From Sipunculus nudus (Eukaryota > Annelida > Sipuncula > Golfingiida > Sipunculidae): a DNA stretch of 64,000 bases. The translations under genes and the position numbers were made by a program. This document shows, piece after piece, positions 49,452 through 60,611 of the stretch. Location: contig CM049310.1 in assembly GCA_026874595.1 (NCBI GenBank), forward strand, positions 30,629,558 through 30,693,557, given 5' to 3'. Each line of letters begins with the position of its first letter. The stretch's first letter is position 1. The notes below the pieces were generated by a model. The model ran no database searches. It had not been told where the DNA came from and saw nothing but the letters and a program-made list of their open reading frames with translations.

Positions 49452-51200
49452 TAAATAAATAAATAAATCTAATGCGGGTTTAGTATACGAGTAGAATAAA
49501 AGTATCCGTATGCCATAGAAAAGTAACTTTGAATCATAATTGATACAGGATTTTTTTTTTAAATGAACGGTAAAAAAAGCCTAATTTAAATTATTCCTTA
49601 TATATTTTGAAATAAAACACTGTTTTGGTTATCGCCAAATTATGGAATCGAGGACTAAATTAACCGCGTGAATATTTTCAACTTAATTTATGGCTTTTTC
49701 ATTAAAATTACATTTCTACTGATATTTTCAAGTTATTAACGATATTTTCAACTTTCTTTGCCCTGTTTCCAGCCTTATGGTATTTTCAGTTTGCGTATAT
49801 GATATTTTCTACATTGACCTTCTTGATAATTTTTTCAACTTTTTAAAATATTTCAAACTTTGCTATATAATATTATGAACTCATTTCAACCTTTCATCTT
49901 TGTATTTCTAGCCTTATGATGTTTTTTTTTTATTTTCTTTTTGACATTCTCCTCTTTCAGTACAATATTTGCAGCTGTCTGTGTGAAATCCTAAAATGTG
50001 GCTTGATGGATGTATATGAACTATTTTCAGTCATATATTCTCATAGAAGTCGCGTAGTCATGAAAATTCACAGTCACGCCTAATGTGCAATAAAACGGCA
50101 CTTGAAGGATGTCCGCACGCATTATGCATAATATCAGTCGCCGATATTACGCGTATGGTCACAATGTGTAGGACTTGATTTATGTGTACGAACGGGTCTG
50201 CCATACAGATATTCCATTTTTGTTCCCCATATGAAGCCAATGCAAACATAATTTCTGTTGCACGTTTATAGTTTACGTTAAAACTGCCTTCAGGGAAAAT
50301 AAACCGAAACCACTTAATGGTTGATTCATCTATGAAGGACAACAGGTAAGGTGTGTCAACGGGCCATCAAGACAGGATGTACGTCATTATTGATTGTACT
50401 CAGAAGTTTATAGGGGATTGTGTTCTGTGGTGTATACATCAATTAATGTTCACAAAAACCAGGCCTGGTACCTGTGACGCTGAATAGGAAACGATTATGC
50501 TATTTTGCACACAGATCAGATTACAGAAGAAAACCCTGAAGATTTCATGAAGAAAAATTCAAAACCTTTCAAGAGAAAAAAATGAATTACCGCAACAATA
50601 GCTTAATATGTGTTTAATCTACAAAATCAGTGTAATCCCAAAATTGATGTGCAGATTACTGAGTGTAGATTACTGAATTCGGAATATTGTATATATTAAC
50701 CCGTATGCCAGTTTACTACTGATACCTGAGACCTTTTTATGAGTAAAACAAAAAAAAATTAAAAACTTTATTTTTTCACATTTAAATAAATCTCTGAATA
50801 TTTGTCTTTTAATGATTCCTTTGAATGAATATAGCAGACACATGATTAAAATTGTTTATAATACGTGTAAAAATGAATATACCATAGTTTTAATATAGAA
50901 GGGAAACATACATACGAAATTAGAATCATCCTTAATATCTTTATCGACAAAATAAGTTTACTGTAAACGCGAGAATAAAATAAAGTGTTGTAAAAGCATT
51001 TTGAAAAAATCACGTAAAATAATCTTTCACAATGGTCTGGATACATAAAATGCGTGTGCTAGAACCCGTTTATTTAGTTCTTTATTATTTTTTCTACAAA
51101 TTAAATATATATATACCCAGCCTATTTATGTAGATATACTCTTTATCAGTTTTCTGCCCGTGACATAACATAACAGTATTACCTGTTTGTGTTATTGTAG
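48521..51200 (+). other. intron 3 of PA/EB gene
   Basis: It starts with telomere-like repeats (48560-48655). A TA/AATA microsatellite lies at about 49417-49470, and a loose GATATTTTCAAC-type degenerate repeat at 49700-49960. Confidence 0.65.
48560..48655. repeat. degenerate interstitial telomere-like repeat
   Basis: GTTAGGGTT, TTTAGGGTTA and ATTAGGGTTTTGCGG recur about nine times in 95 bp, a decayed TTAGGG array 40 bp after exon 3. Confidence 0.75.
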
Positions 51201-51320
51201 TTTACGGGTCCTGCCGAGAGGGCTCTCCCCGTCACCGGGTGTTACGGTCCACACAATATGAACATCGCCAAAGATGCAATTATATTCGCAGAAAGAGGGG
51301 ACTGCAAGTTTGAAGATAAA
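51201..51320 (+). CDS. PA/EB gene, exon 4 (PA domain core)
   Basis: The acceptor is GTTATTGTAG and the donor is AAA|GTAAGA. It is 120 nt, phase 0 on both sides. It encodes FTGPAERALPVTGCYGPHNM and NIAKDAIIFAERGDCKFEDK. The GC...I...RG.C.F..K sequence is the PA-domain hallmark. An RGD triplet is present but lies at the conserved RG-x-C position, so it need not be an integrin site. Confidence 0.9.
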
Positions 51321-51858
51321 GTAAGATATAAGTTATTTTAATTAACTCCGACTTTATTGACCTAAAGGTACTCGACCTAAACTTTAAGTGCCTTCTAGGG
51401 GGGAAAGGAATTCTAATTCTTATTACGGAAAGATTTATAATCAATAAGACAATTAAAACAGGTTTATAATGCTGTAAAACAATCAATTGAAAGAGAATTT
51501 CAATGTGTAGACTTGGATTTCAAACGCCATTTTAGAGTAGATGAAGATTAAAATAATAAAACTGTATTGAGCATAAAACAGTTAATAACGATGAAAATAG
51601 TTAAGACATGTATCGTAAAATTACTTCGTCATATACATGCAAATTTGGCCTATTAGGGGTGGTAACCAAAAGTCAATGACTGACCGGGTAACATTCATTG
51701 TAGACACAATACAACTAAAATCAGTATTCAATTATTCGATATCCCTTACTTCAGCGATAATTAAAAGTGTTATCTTTACGCGATCGGATAGCTTATTCCT
51801 ATCATCAAGCTAAGATGTATGATTATATATGATGTCTTATTGTTTCTCCTTGTCTCAG

Positions 51859-51904
51859 GGCGTGATGCAGGCCAGGGTTGATGCCGAGGCCGTCGTCATA
51901 CTAG
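51859..51904 (+). CDS. PA/EB gene, exon 5
   Basis: The acceptor is TTGTCTCAG and the donor is CTAG|GTTTGT (weaker). It is 46 nt, phase 0 in and 1 out. It encodes GVMQARVDAEAVVIL, the A...GA.AVII-type helix-strand that follows the hallmark in PA domains. Confidence 0.85.
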
Positions 51905-52999
51905 GTTTGTAAACTCAATATTATTATCAAAGGTTTTAATATTCTGTTTATATCTAATCATTGTTCGTAACGCGTTATTTCAGCCATTCTGATATTTTTT
52001 TAAACCCCTTCGGTTCATGTCTGCCTTTATTCTGCAAATATAAGTGCCTACACTGAGTAAGAAATATGCCTGCCAAGTGACACTGGTTGGCCAACTTGGC
52101 TGGAAAATTACACCAGCTATTGTTATTGAAATTAGAATACGAAACAGGTTTTTCAATTTAGAGCCTAACGAAAAATTAATCCCGCTTATCGTAAAGATAA
52201 TATAATAAAATACATTCAAAGACATAAGTGATGCATTATTACCTTAATAATGCAATAAATCTAATAATAAAACTTTACTTAGGTCTCTGTCAAAGGTCAG
52301 ATGTTTCAGATGTTCGGCGCGATATATTATGCTTAACATAATTAAGGCCAAGTTAAAGGTCGATGTTCCCAGAAAGTCGGCGCCAAGAATACGGAATACA
52401 CACTTGAATATTGAAATGGGTCTCACGTCACTCGTCATACCCAATGAGAATAAGGCTTACAGACTCAGTCTCTCACATTCAGCCTCCTTCAAACAAAATA
52501 TCGTCCCGGCATTACCTATATCACATCTTTAAACGGGAAGGCTCAAGACCTTAGAAATCCCCTAGAAATGTGTCACAAACAGTGATTAACATAATCCGAT
52601 ATCGGAAGAAGAACCGATACCCCCGTATGAACTGTTAGATTCGGAAATGACGGATATGCAGTACTTACTCCAGTAGTACTCACTCAACCCACTACAAATG
52701 AGGTTATAAAACCTAAGCTGAATAGAAGTACTGCACCAAAGACCACCATACGAGTAAAATAACCTGACAAGTGTTATTTTTCAATTAAACCTATATCCCT
52801 ACAACTCAAACAATCAAGGGGAGACATTTAACAAGACCTGCAGTTGGTATACATATTATAGAAAGAAATTAGTGAAATGTTACCTGAGAGTACCATAAAC
52901 GAAAAACTTAATAAAAACTTTACAAAACGCCTGTCAGAAAATCAACCATATTCTTGATATCAGCTGCTCGATTATTAATGATACTGGGTCCTTTATATC

Positions 53000-55900
53000 G
53001 TTTCCTTTCATGGCAATAACACAGTTGCTGATAATCACAGGGGTCATACCAGATTGATGTCCTACGAGCACGTTAGGACCGTCTAGGTGGCACGGATGGC
53101 ACGGAATCTAAATGATCTGCTTCAGATTCCAGTCTTGCAGTCCTCTCAGCATTATCGATAGGAAAAACTTCGTCCACCGCGACATGAATTCGTGGTTCAG
53201 TCGTTTGAGATCGTAAGGGAATGATCATCCATCTCGGACTCGATGTTTAATTGCTCCGAAGTTCTTAACGTGCCCTGTGTCTCAGTGAGTTGAAGGTTTG
53301 GTGTGTTTGACGTATGTTCAACTTGTGCCTCTATCTCAGTTATTATGTCACTGCTATTGCTGAAGTTCGGGAGATCAAGAGGGTGAATCGTGTTCGATGT
53401 GTCCCTGGCCAATGGAAATCGACGTGGGAGAGGTACTGATTTAGTGCTCACTCGCGTCGGCATAGGACGGGATACAACTGGGATTACATCTTCATCAGAC
53501 TCAGCAGACTCCTCCAGCTCTATGTCTCATGATGCTTTGCCACCCAGATCTGCCATTTAATTGTGTGAAGTAGGTAAGACATTTTTTGACTTAGATAAAT
53601 CGCAATTTACGATTCCATCAATGAGGGAGAAAAGCTTCCTATTGGCAAAAGTCATTTTCGATGCAGGGTTCTCGTTGGTCATTTTCCATCCTCTGCCTCA
53701 TGTTCATAAACAAGAATATCTAGATTTAACTCTTACACCACAATATAGACGTTTCCTTGCCATCAATCTGCTAGTTTCTGGTTACCTGAAGGCTATGCTT
53801 CTTAAAAGCATCCGGTACCCCTTTTGTAGAGTAGCTCCTCTTGTGCGTGATTCATAATATCTTTTTTTCTGTTGTGCTTGGGAAATATTTTTCGAAGCAA
53901 GATCATAGGCGAAACGTAGACATTTCCTTAGATTTATAACCCTGACGCTGCATGTCGGTACGAGTACTACATTCGACATCAATTAGTAGTCGCTGATTCC
54001 TCCCAAACGTAAGGTAGAACGGAAGACAATTTTGTGGTTTCATGCGGTGTGCAGCTGAATGCATGAACTATAGGTGCTATAGTTTCTTCCAATCTGCTTT
54101 CTCCGATAGTTCAAAGATACCGAGCATATCCAGTAATGTTCCATTGAATCGCTCACAATGACCATTTTCACTTGGGTGACAGGGCGAGGTTCTGGACTTG
54201 GTAATACCGGTCAACTCGCATAGATGATTGACGGTGGAATTCTCTAACTGACGACCCTGGTCACTACGTAGTTGTGAACAATGAAAATTTTTAAATTGCG
54301 TCATGGCGGTGACGAGGGCTGTTTGATTCTTTTTTGGATAGGCTTTTGAGTACTAGTGAAATGATCTGTAATTACAAGAACATTTTCATAGCCGCCATAG
54401 TCGCGGTTTTCAATGTTAAATAATCCATACATACCAACTCCATCGGGTGACTTGTGGTGATATTAACGAGAGGAGCACTCCGGGTTTGGAGGGGTTTCCT
54501 ACGTATGTAACGTTCACAAGCTGCTACATAGTCCTCTAGGTCCTTGGACATAATTGCCAATAAAACCGGTCTATAATCTTGATTGTATTACTAGCTGAAA
54601 AACCAGTTCATTCGCTTGTTGTCGCTGATGATATAAAACACCGTCTCGTAGACACAATTCCTGCCTTACTTTATAAAAGAAGCGCAGTTCCTTTGAATCT
54701 TACCCTTTTGCGTTGGACGCACCCTCCTGTTTCCGATGATTGGATCTTCTCTTTGCAGTATATTCCAGTCCTGTGTTAACTTTTGACTTAGTACAGTGTA
54801 ATCCTGAAATGGAACGGCACTATGTGATAGTGACAGGATGTCTACAAACCCTCAAGGTGGGTTAGCAGCTTCCAGAATGACCGACACTGTTTGACAGGCG
54901 ATTGTGTTGAACTCTTATGGCAGGAATATAGGTGAAAGTGCACATGCATCTACTATTTTCGACCAGATTAATACTCAATGGACAAATTGTAGTTCGCGAA
55001 TGAGCAACCCGTCTGTGACTAGTGGCATTTAGTTGTACGTAAGTTCATGGATATGTCAAAGGATTGTTATCTGTCTTAACAGTGAATGTGTTCCATACAA
55101 ATAATTATGGAATTTGTCTGTAACTGCCCATTTTAACACTGAGAATGTTAATTTTATGGGCTGAATAATTATTTTCTGATTTGCTGAGTCCTCTACTAGC
55201 ACGGTGAGTCTATCAGTTCCATCGGAGTGTGTCAGGTATAATGCTGCACCCAAAGATTATGAAATAACATATGTATGGAGCAAAAATGGTTGAAAAAATT
55301 CTGCAAAAGCTAATACTGGTGTTGTGCAGTAATGGACCTTTATTTCCTCAAACGTTACTTGACGATGTTTATCCCTCCTGAGTTTTTTCAGTTGCTTGAC
55401 CCTTGCGAATCCTTAGGTTACTACATGTCCCAAATACTTTATGGATTTCTAAAAAAAATGCATTTGGACGCCTCCAGCTTTACAAGCAGCTCGCCATCGT
55501 TCAAAAACAAATTCCAGTTTTTCTAACTACTCCTTATATGATTTACTGAGTACCACTATGCCGTCTAAATAGAGAAGACAGTAATTCAAATGAACATTCC
55601 CCATACATTGCTCCATTAGCCTTTTGAATATTGCAGGTGCATTCGTTAAACCAAACAACATCTGTTCACCCTCGAAGAAACTGACCTGACCTACAACAAA
55701 AGCTGTTTTGGCCTTGTTCTCTTCGCTCTGCTCAACCTGCCAATAGGCACTCTTAAGGTCCAAAGTACTAAACCATTTTGCCCCTTGTAAGTTGTCAAAC
55801 GTCTCAGCTGCGTTCATTAACATAAGTGGATTCAGTCGTCGTAGATCAATGCAGAATCCTGAACTGCCACCTTTATTCCGAAATTATACCACGTTTGACA

Positions 55901-56400
55901 TGTATGTACTCTCGGACTGGCGAATTACCTCTAGTTCAAGTTTCCCGACCTCATCAAATAATGCTTTGGGGTTATGCGATGACTCTCTTTAAACGGTTGC
56001 TTGTCAATCAGTTTGATTTTATGTTTGACGATGGACATGTGTCCAAGGTCCAGATCATTTAACGAATATACGTCCCGTGACATTGATAGTAACTGCTTGA
56101 CGTTATGTACCTGTGACATAAATTTACAGACAACATCTCATTAAATTCGTTTGGAAACGAGTTTTCATGGGAAACCTCCTGACTACCTACATCAATTTCC
56201 ACTGGTTCAAAGTTAACCTGAAGTGAATCAAATATTTTAAGTTTGGCTGGGAGAGTAATTTTATACGGGAGTATTGGTTCTTATTCAGAAACGGATTTTG
56301 TCAATGTCAGGACAAACCATCTTAATATCAAAGACCAAACTACGCAGACTCGGACTCACATGAGTACGACCCTGCTGTCTAATAAGGGTTTATGGGCTTC
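53000..56400 (-). pseudogene. Ty3/gypsy pol remnant, antisense in intron 5
   Basis: In minus-strand order: 56119-55931 has DLDLGHMSIVKHKIKL upstream of RT. 55823-55527 is RT with STLDLKSAYWQV and FGLTNAPA; its catalytic box reads YLDG instead of YxDD, so a key aspartate is lost. 55253-55056 is RNase H-like (KWAVTDKFHNYLYG). 54560-54372 is the integrase zinc-module end and the first core Asp (MELVCMDYLTL). 54304-54077 is core with SRTSPCHPSENGHCERFN. 53982-53782 is the integrase C-terminal part (ASKNISQAQQKKRYYESRTR). 53463-53197 is the pol tail. Frames change between segments. No LTR or gag was recognised. Confidence 0.87.
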
Positions 56401-57754
56401 ACAATCTGACCACATCTAGGCAGCGCGGCTTTTATATATACACCAGCACAGGTAAAAATGTAGTGAAGAGGTTAATGTTGTCCGTTCAAATATGCTTAAT
56501 CGGAACGGTGTCAAGGCAAATTACAAAAACATGTCTGTTTAAGTGGGAATGCCTTGACGGAATTAGTTATAATTTGTCAACTTGCGCATGTTAAATATAA
56601 ACAGAAGATGTTTCCTTTAAAGGTAACATATTTTATTTTGAGGTTTGACATTTGAGACAAGTAGTCCCGGCCAATCCATAGTACCTACACGGAAGAGGTT
56701 CATTTCAAGCAGAAAAGTCATCTGGCGGAAGACAGATCAGGGCACGTGTTGAGAGCGGGTGCAACATGACTGTCCCTATAACCTTGTCAATGGATTTAAG
56801 AGGGGATCAGTTTCATAACACGTCCATGCGGTATTTAAGACATTTGAAATAAGCTGTAAATCCCCTGATTCTGAACGATTCCTGAAACAAACCAGGGCCA
56901 TACGCTCTGTTTGAAATTACTTGTCATGCACACTCTGTAACAAATACCGACCTTTTTTGTGAATACTCTAAACTTTTGAACCACTCAGTATTTTGTCATG
57001 AAATTTAATAGTAAAAAAAAAGTCAACTGTATCAACCAAATGCTCAGACAAATTAAAAAGCTGTTGACCTTGACCTTCGTCTTCAAGGTCGAGGATTTTT
57101 GTAAACATGCACCATAACCTGGATTGAGGACAACATATTTTTGTTACACTTAATGTTTCAACCAAGTGCCCGGAGGGTTTGAAAAACAGATTGTTTGATT
57201 ATTTGAACTCAGATTTTAAAATCACATCTGAGGAAATATATGAATTATGTTAAGACCATAATTTTTGAAGTAGTGCATATTTTCCCCTCAAATTTAGGGA
57301 TAAGGGACCCAAGGGAAGGAAGATATGTCTGTTTTTGCAGTCGCAAATACAAACTCTAATTCGCACGTTGAACTTGTCCTCGGCTTAATTTCCTGTTGTA
57401 TTATTATTACCGTGATTTTATTAAACCCTGGCCTCGCAGAATAAATCTAAACCACTCATGCGCCTGGAAATTTGCGAATAAAGTGTATACCGCTTGTATC
57501 AAAAGTCACACATGTCATATTTCGCGTATTATTTAATTACCGTTCTAAGTTCTCCATAGAAAGAGATAATTTTATAGTGAAATAAAAGTCTCTCATATTC
57601 TATACCATTTAGATATGCTGTAGTTTCATTCTTCGTATCCTGTAGCTTGAAACGTATATTTGATTTATCATACATAGTTCATTATATTTACTGTATTTTG
57701 TTATTGACACAGGAACCTCATCCAAGCTTCTATGCAAGTTGTACAAAATATAAA

Positions 57755-58505
57755 TGAAAAAATAAACTGCTGATACCAGGCCCAATGTGTGAAAATATAA
57801 TGTATAGCAGACTATGTTAAAGGCGGACAGTGCGTCATCACGGTCACCAGGTAACGTGTACCTTAGCTTAGCGTATGATTTATGCTTGCGTGTCATGCCA
57901 GCGAAAAGGCCATCCACAAGAACGGTCATGTTTGCGGGAAAATGGCAATAACCTGTGGTGTAAATTTTTCATTTGACAGTAAACTCTGTGAAAACGACAA
58001 GATGTTCCTCGACACGAAAATTATGACGGTCCTGGTAGTTATCCAACTACATTAACCAGCTCCCTGATCGGTGTCATTTATTTATTCTAAAACATCGCCA
58101 ATATATTTTCATATACATAGAAGTAACCCGAAACCTAGATAGATCACGTGATCAAGAGCTCCTGACCCTGGTCCATTCTAGCCAAAACAAAAGGTTTTGT
58201 TTGGAATTGTAACTATGTACAAACGTGCTCAACTTCCTGTCGACCGATTTTCCATATTCTTGTTTTAGACGCTACTCCCTCAGAACTATAGACCTACTTT
58301 AAACAGGACTAATTCAATGAACTTTGTTTTATACTCTTAGCATTGTTCGTAGATTTTCCCATTAAATGTTGAAAAACTTGTGTATCGTGGTTAATGGGCG
58401 TGATATTTGCATCAATTAAGTGCTGTTCAAATTCAGTTCATGTGTCACGGATTTATCAATCTTGATTCATGTAGATCAGACTGTGTTGGAAATACTTTAG
58501 AACCA
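57755..58505. repeat. intronic duplicated segment, copy 1
   Basis: From TGATACCAGGCCCAATGTGT (57771) through TCACGTGATCAAG to CAGACTGTGTTGGAAATA. It is repeated from 58613 with an 842-bp offset and moderate divergence. AACCACTCAGTATTTT occurs at the junction (58500) and also at 56980, so the original unit may have been longer. Confidence 0.88.
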
Positions 58506-58596
58506 CTCAGTATTTTTTTTTCGAGAAATTCAGTATTAAAACAGTCAATAGGTCATTATGCATGTTGTAATAAAAACATGCTCTAATAAAAATAAA

Positions 58597-59340
58597 AATA
58601 TATATAAACTACTGATACCAGGCCCAATGTGTGAAAAGATAAAGTATAGCAGACTATGTTAAAGGCGGACAGCGCGTCATCACTGTCACCAGGTAACGTG
58701 TACCTTAGCTTAGCGTATGAGTTATGCTTGCGTGTCATGCCAGCGAAAAGGCCATTCACAAGAACGGCCATGTTTGCACGACAATGGCAATAACCTGTGG
58801 TGTAAATTTCCATTTGACAGTAAACTTTGTGAGAAGGACAAGTTGCTCCTCGACACGAAAATAATGACCGACCGGACAGACCTCGCGAGTGAAACATTAA
58901 CCAGCTCCCTGATCGGTGTCATTTATTTATTCTAAAACATCGCCATTATATTCTCATCGACATAGAAGTAACCCGAAACCTGGATAGGTCACGTGATCAA
59001 GGCTCCTGACCCTGGTCAACCCTAGCCAAAATAAAAGGTTTTGTTTTGAATTGTAACTGTGTACAAACGTGCTCAACTTCCTGTCGACCGATTTTCCACG
59101 TTCTTATTTTAGACGCCAATTCCTCAGAAATATAGACCTTGTTCAAACACAACTGATTCAATAACCTTTGCTTTATTCTCTTAGCATTGTTTGTAGATTT
59201 TCCCATTAAATGTTTAAAAACTTGTGTATCGTGGTTAATGAGCGTGATATTTGCATCAGTCACGGTTTAAATTCAATTGATGTGTTTTGGTTTCATCAAT
59301 CTTGATTCATGTGGGTCAGACTGCGTTGGAAATATTAAGC
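58597..59340. repeat. intronic duplicated segment, copy 2
   Basis: Second copy of the segment at 57755. Small indels and substitutions are spread along it, and it ends just before the exon 6 acceptor region. Confidence 0.88.
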
Positions 59341-59363
59341 TGTGTCTTATATGCCAGTTACAG

Positions 59364-59438
59364 GAAAAGACACTGCAACAGCTGTTTCTAACATGTACCC
59401 TGTAAATACAATCGCCTACGAACACAGTTTGGTAAATT
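59364..59438 (+). CDS. PA/EB gene, exon 6
   Basis: The acceptor is CCAGTTACAG and the donor is AATT|GTAAGT. It is 75 nt, phase 1 on both sides. It encodes (G)KDTATAVSNMYPVNTIAYEH and SLVN, the variable loop region of the PA domain. Confidence 0.8.
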
Positions 59439-59889
59439 GTAAGTACTTCTTTTATAATATAATTATTTTTGGGGATATATAATTTCTCCTTTTTTCTCCT
59501 TCTTATTTTTATTCTGTCATTTGTTTTATCCGATACCGTTCATTCTTACCTTAGATGTGCCTTATTATGAAGCAATTACTTTGACCTAGTTCCAGTAAAC
59601 ATAGCCTGTCTTTCAAGGTCACAGGGCTTAAAAAGTGTGAATTTTTCAGATTTTCAGAAAATTACTGAAAGCGTCAAATTTCTACTGCTGTGCGTGTACC
59701 TGTGCAGCCTTCGATTCTAGAATTTAAAACACAAGAAAACTAAAACCCTCCTACTTAACTCTTAAATACGTGTGTGTATTGGACTTAAATACTTAATGTC
59801 AACGTTTTAATAGACTTGTGTGCAAATGAATTAATAAACTGTAAAAAAATTATGAACGAATATTTTTTATCTCCCCCAGGTCACGATTA

Positions 59890-60440
59890 ACGTGTTATTA
59901 TGACCTATGGTGTTATATGTGCTGTTATATATTTTCATTTCACATGCGCTGCTATATGTTTTCATTTCACCTATTGTGTTATTTGTTTTCATTTGTGGGC
60001 TCTTGCTTTTTCATATCCCCTGAAGTTTTATATTTTTTCATTTCATCTGTGGTGTCAGTGTTTTCATTTCACCTGTGGTGATATATGTTTTCATTCACCT
60101 GAACTGTTATATATTTTCATTTCACCTTGTGGTGTTATATGTTTTCATTCACCTGAACTGTTATATGTTTTCATATCACCTGAACTGTTATATGTTTTCA
60201 TATCACCTGAACTGTTATATGTTTTCATTTCACCTTGTGGTGTTATATGTTTTCATTTCACCTTAGGTGTTATATTTTTTCTTTTTACCTATGATGTTAT
60301 ATGTTGTCCATTTCACCTGTGGTGTTATTTGTTTTCATATTACCTGTGGTGTTATATGTTTTCATTTCACCTGAACTGTTATATGTTTTCTTTTCACCTG
60401 AGCTGTTATATGTTTTTATTTTACATGTGATGTAATATAT
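59890..60440. repeat. 27-bp minisatellite abutting the exon 7 acceptor
   Basis: About 20 units of TGTTATATGTTTTCATTTCA followed by CCTGAAC, T-rich on the coding strand and ending 6-10 bases before the acceptor TTTGCAG. The 176-codon open frame across it is a by-product of a 27-bp (nine-codon) period with no stop in that frame. Confidence 0.93.
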
Positions 60441-60446
60441 TTGCAG

Positions 60447-60611
60447 ATCAGGATGATCTAGGTCTTTCTGGTGGCATTATGTATGGACATCCTTGCATTC
60501 CGTGGACATATTTGAAACTGCCGGTCGTAATGCTGATGAAGCACGAATCTGACTACGTCATAGAGAAACTTGACGCCGGACTCATCCAAAGTGCTACCGT
60601 CGGTCGATATG
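60447..60611 (+). CDS. PA/EB gene, exon 7 (end of PA domain)
   Basis: The acceptor is ATTTGCAG and the donor is TATG|GTAAGT. It is 165 nt, phase 1 on both sides. It encodes QDDLGLSGGIMYGHPCIPWT, YLKLPVVMLMKHESDYVIEK and LDAGLIQSATVGRY. The LPVVM...E....L..G..... pattern is the closing strand and helix of a PA domain. Confidence 0.88.

Larger units (their letters stand above)
51905..59363 (+). other. intron 5 of PA/EB gene (7.5 kb)
   Basis: It contains a minus-strand gypsy remnant (53.0-56.4 kb) and two copies of a ~750-bp segment. The second copy ends about 25 bp before the exon 6 acceptor. Confidence 0.65.

Noticed and set aside
51281-51310. RGD motif in exon 4 as an integrin-binding site
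   Set aside because: RG-x-C-x-F is the conserved PA-domain position, so the triplet arises from the family pattern.
59900-60430. 176-codon open frame on the + strand
   Set aside because: It is a 27-bp minisatellite read in a stop-free frame; the translation is a nine-residue repeat with no protein character, and it ends at a splice acceptor.
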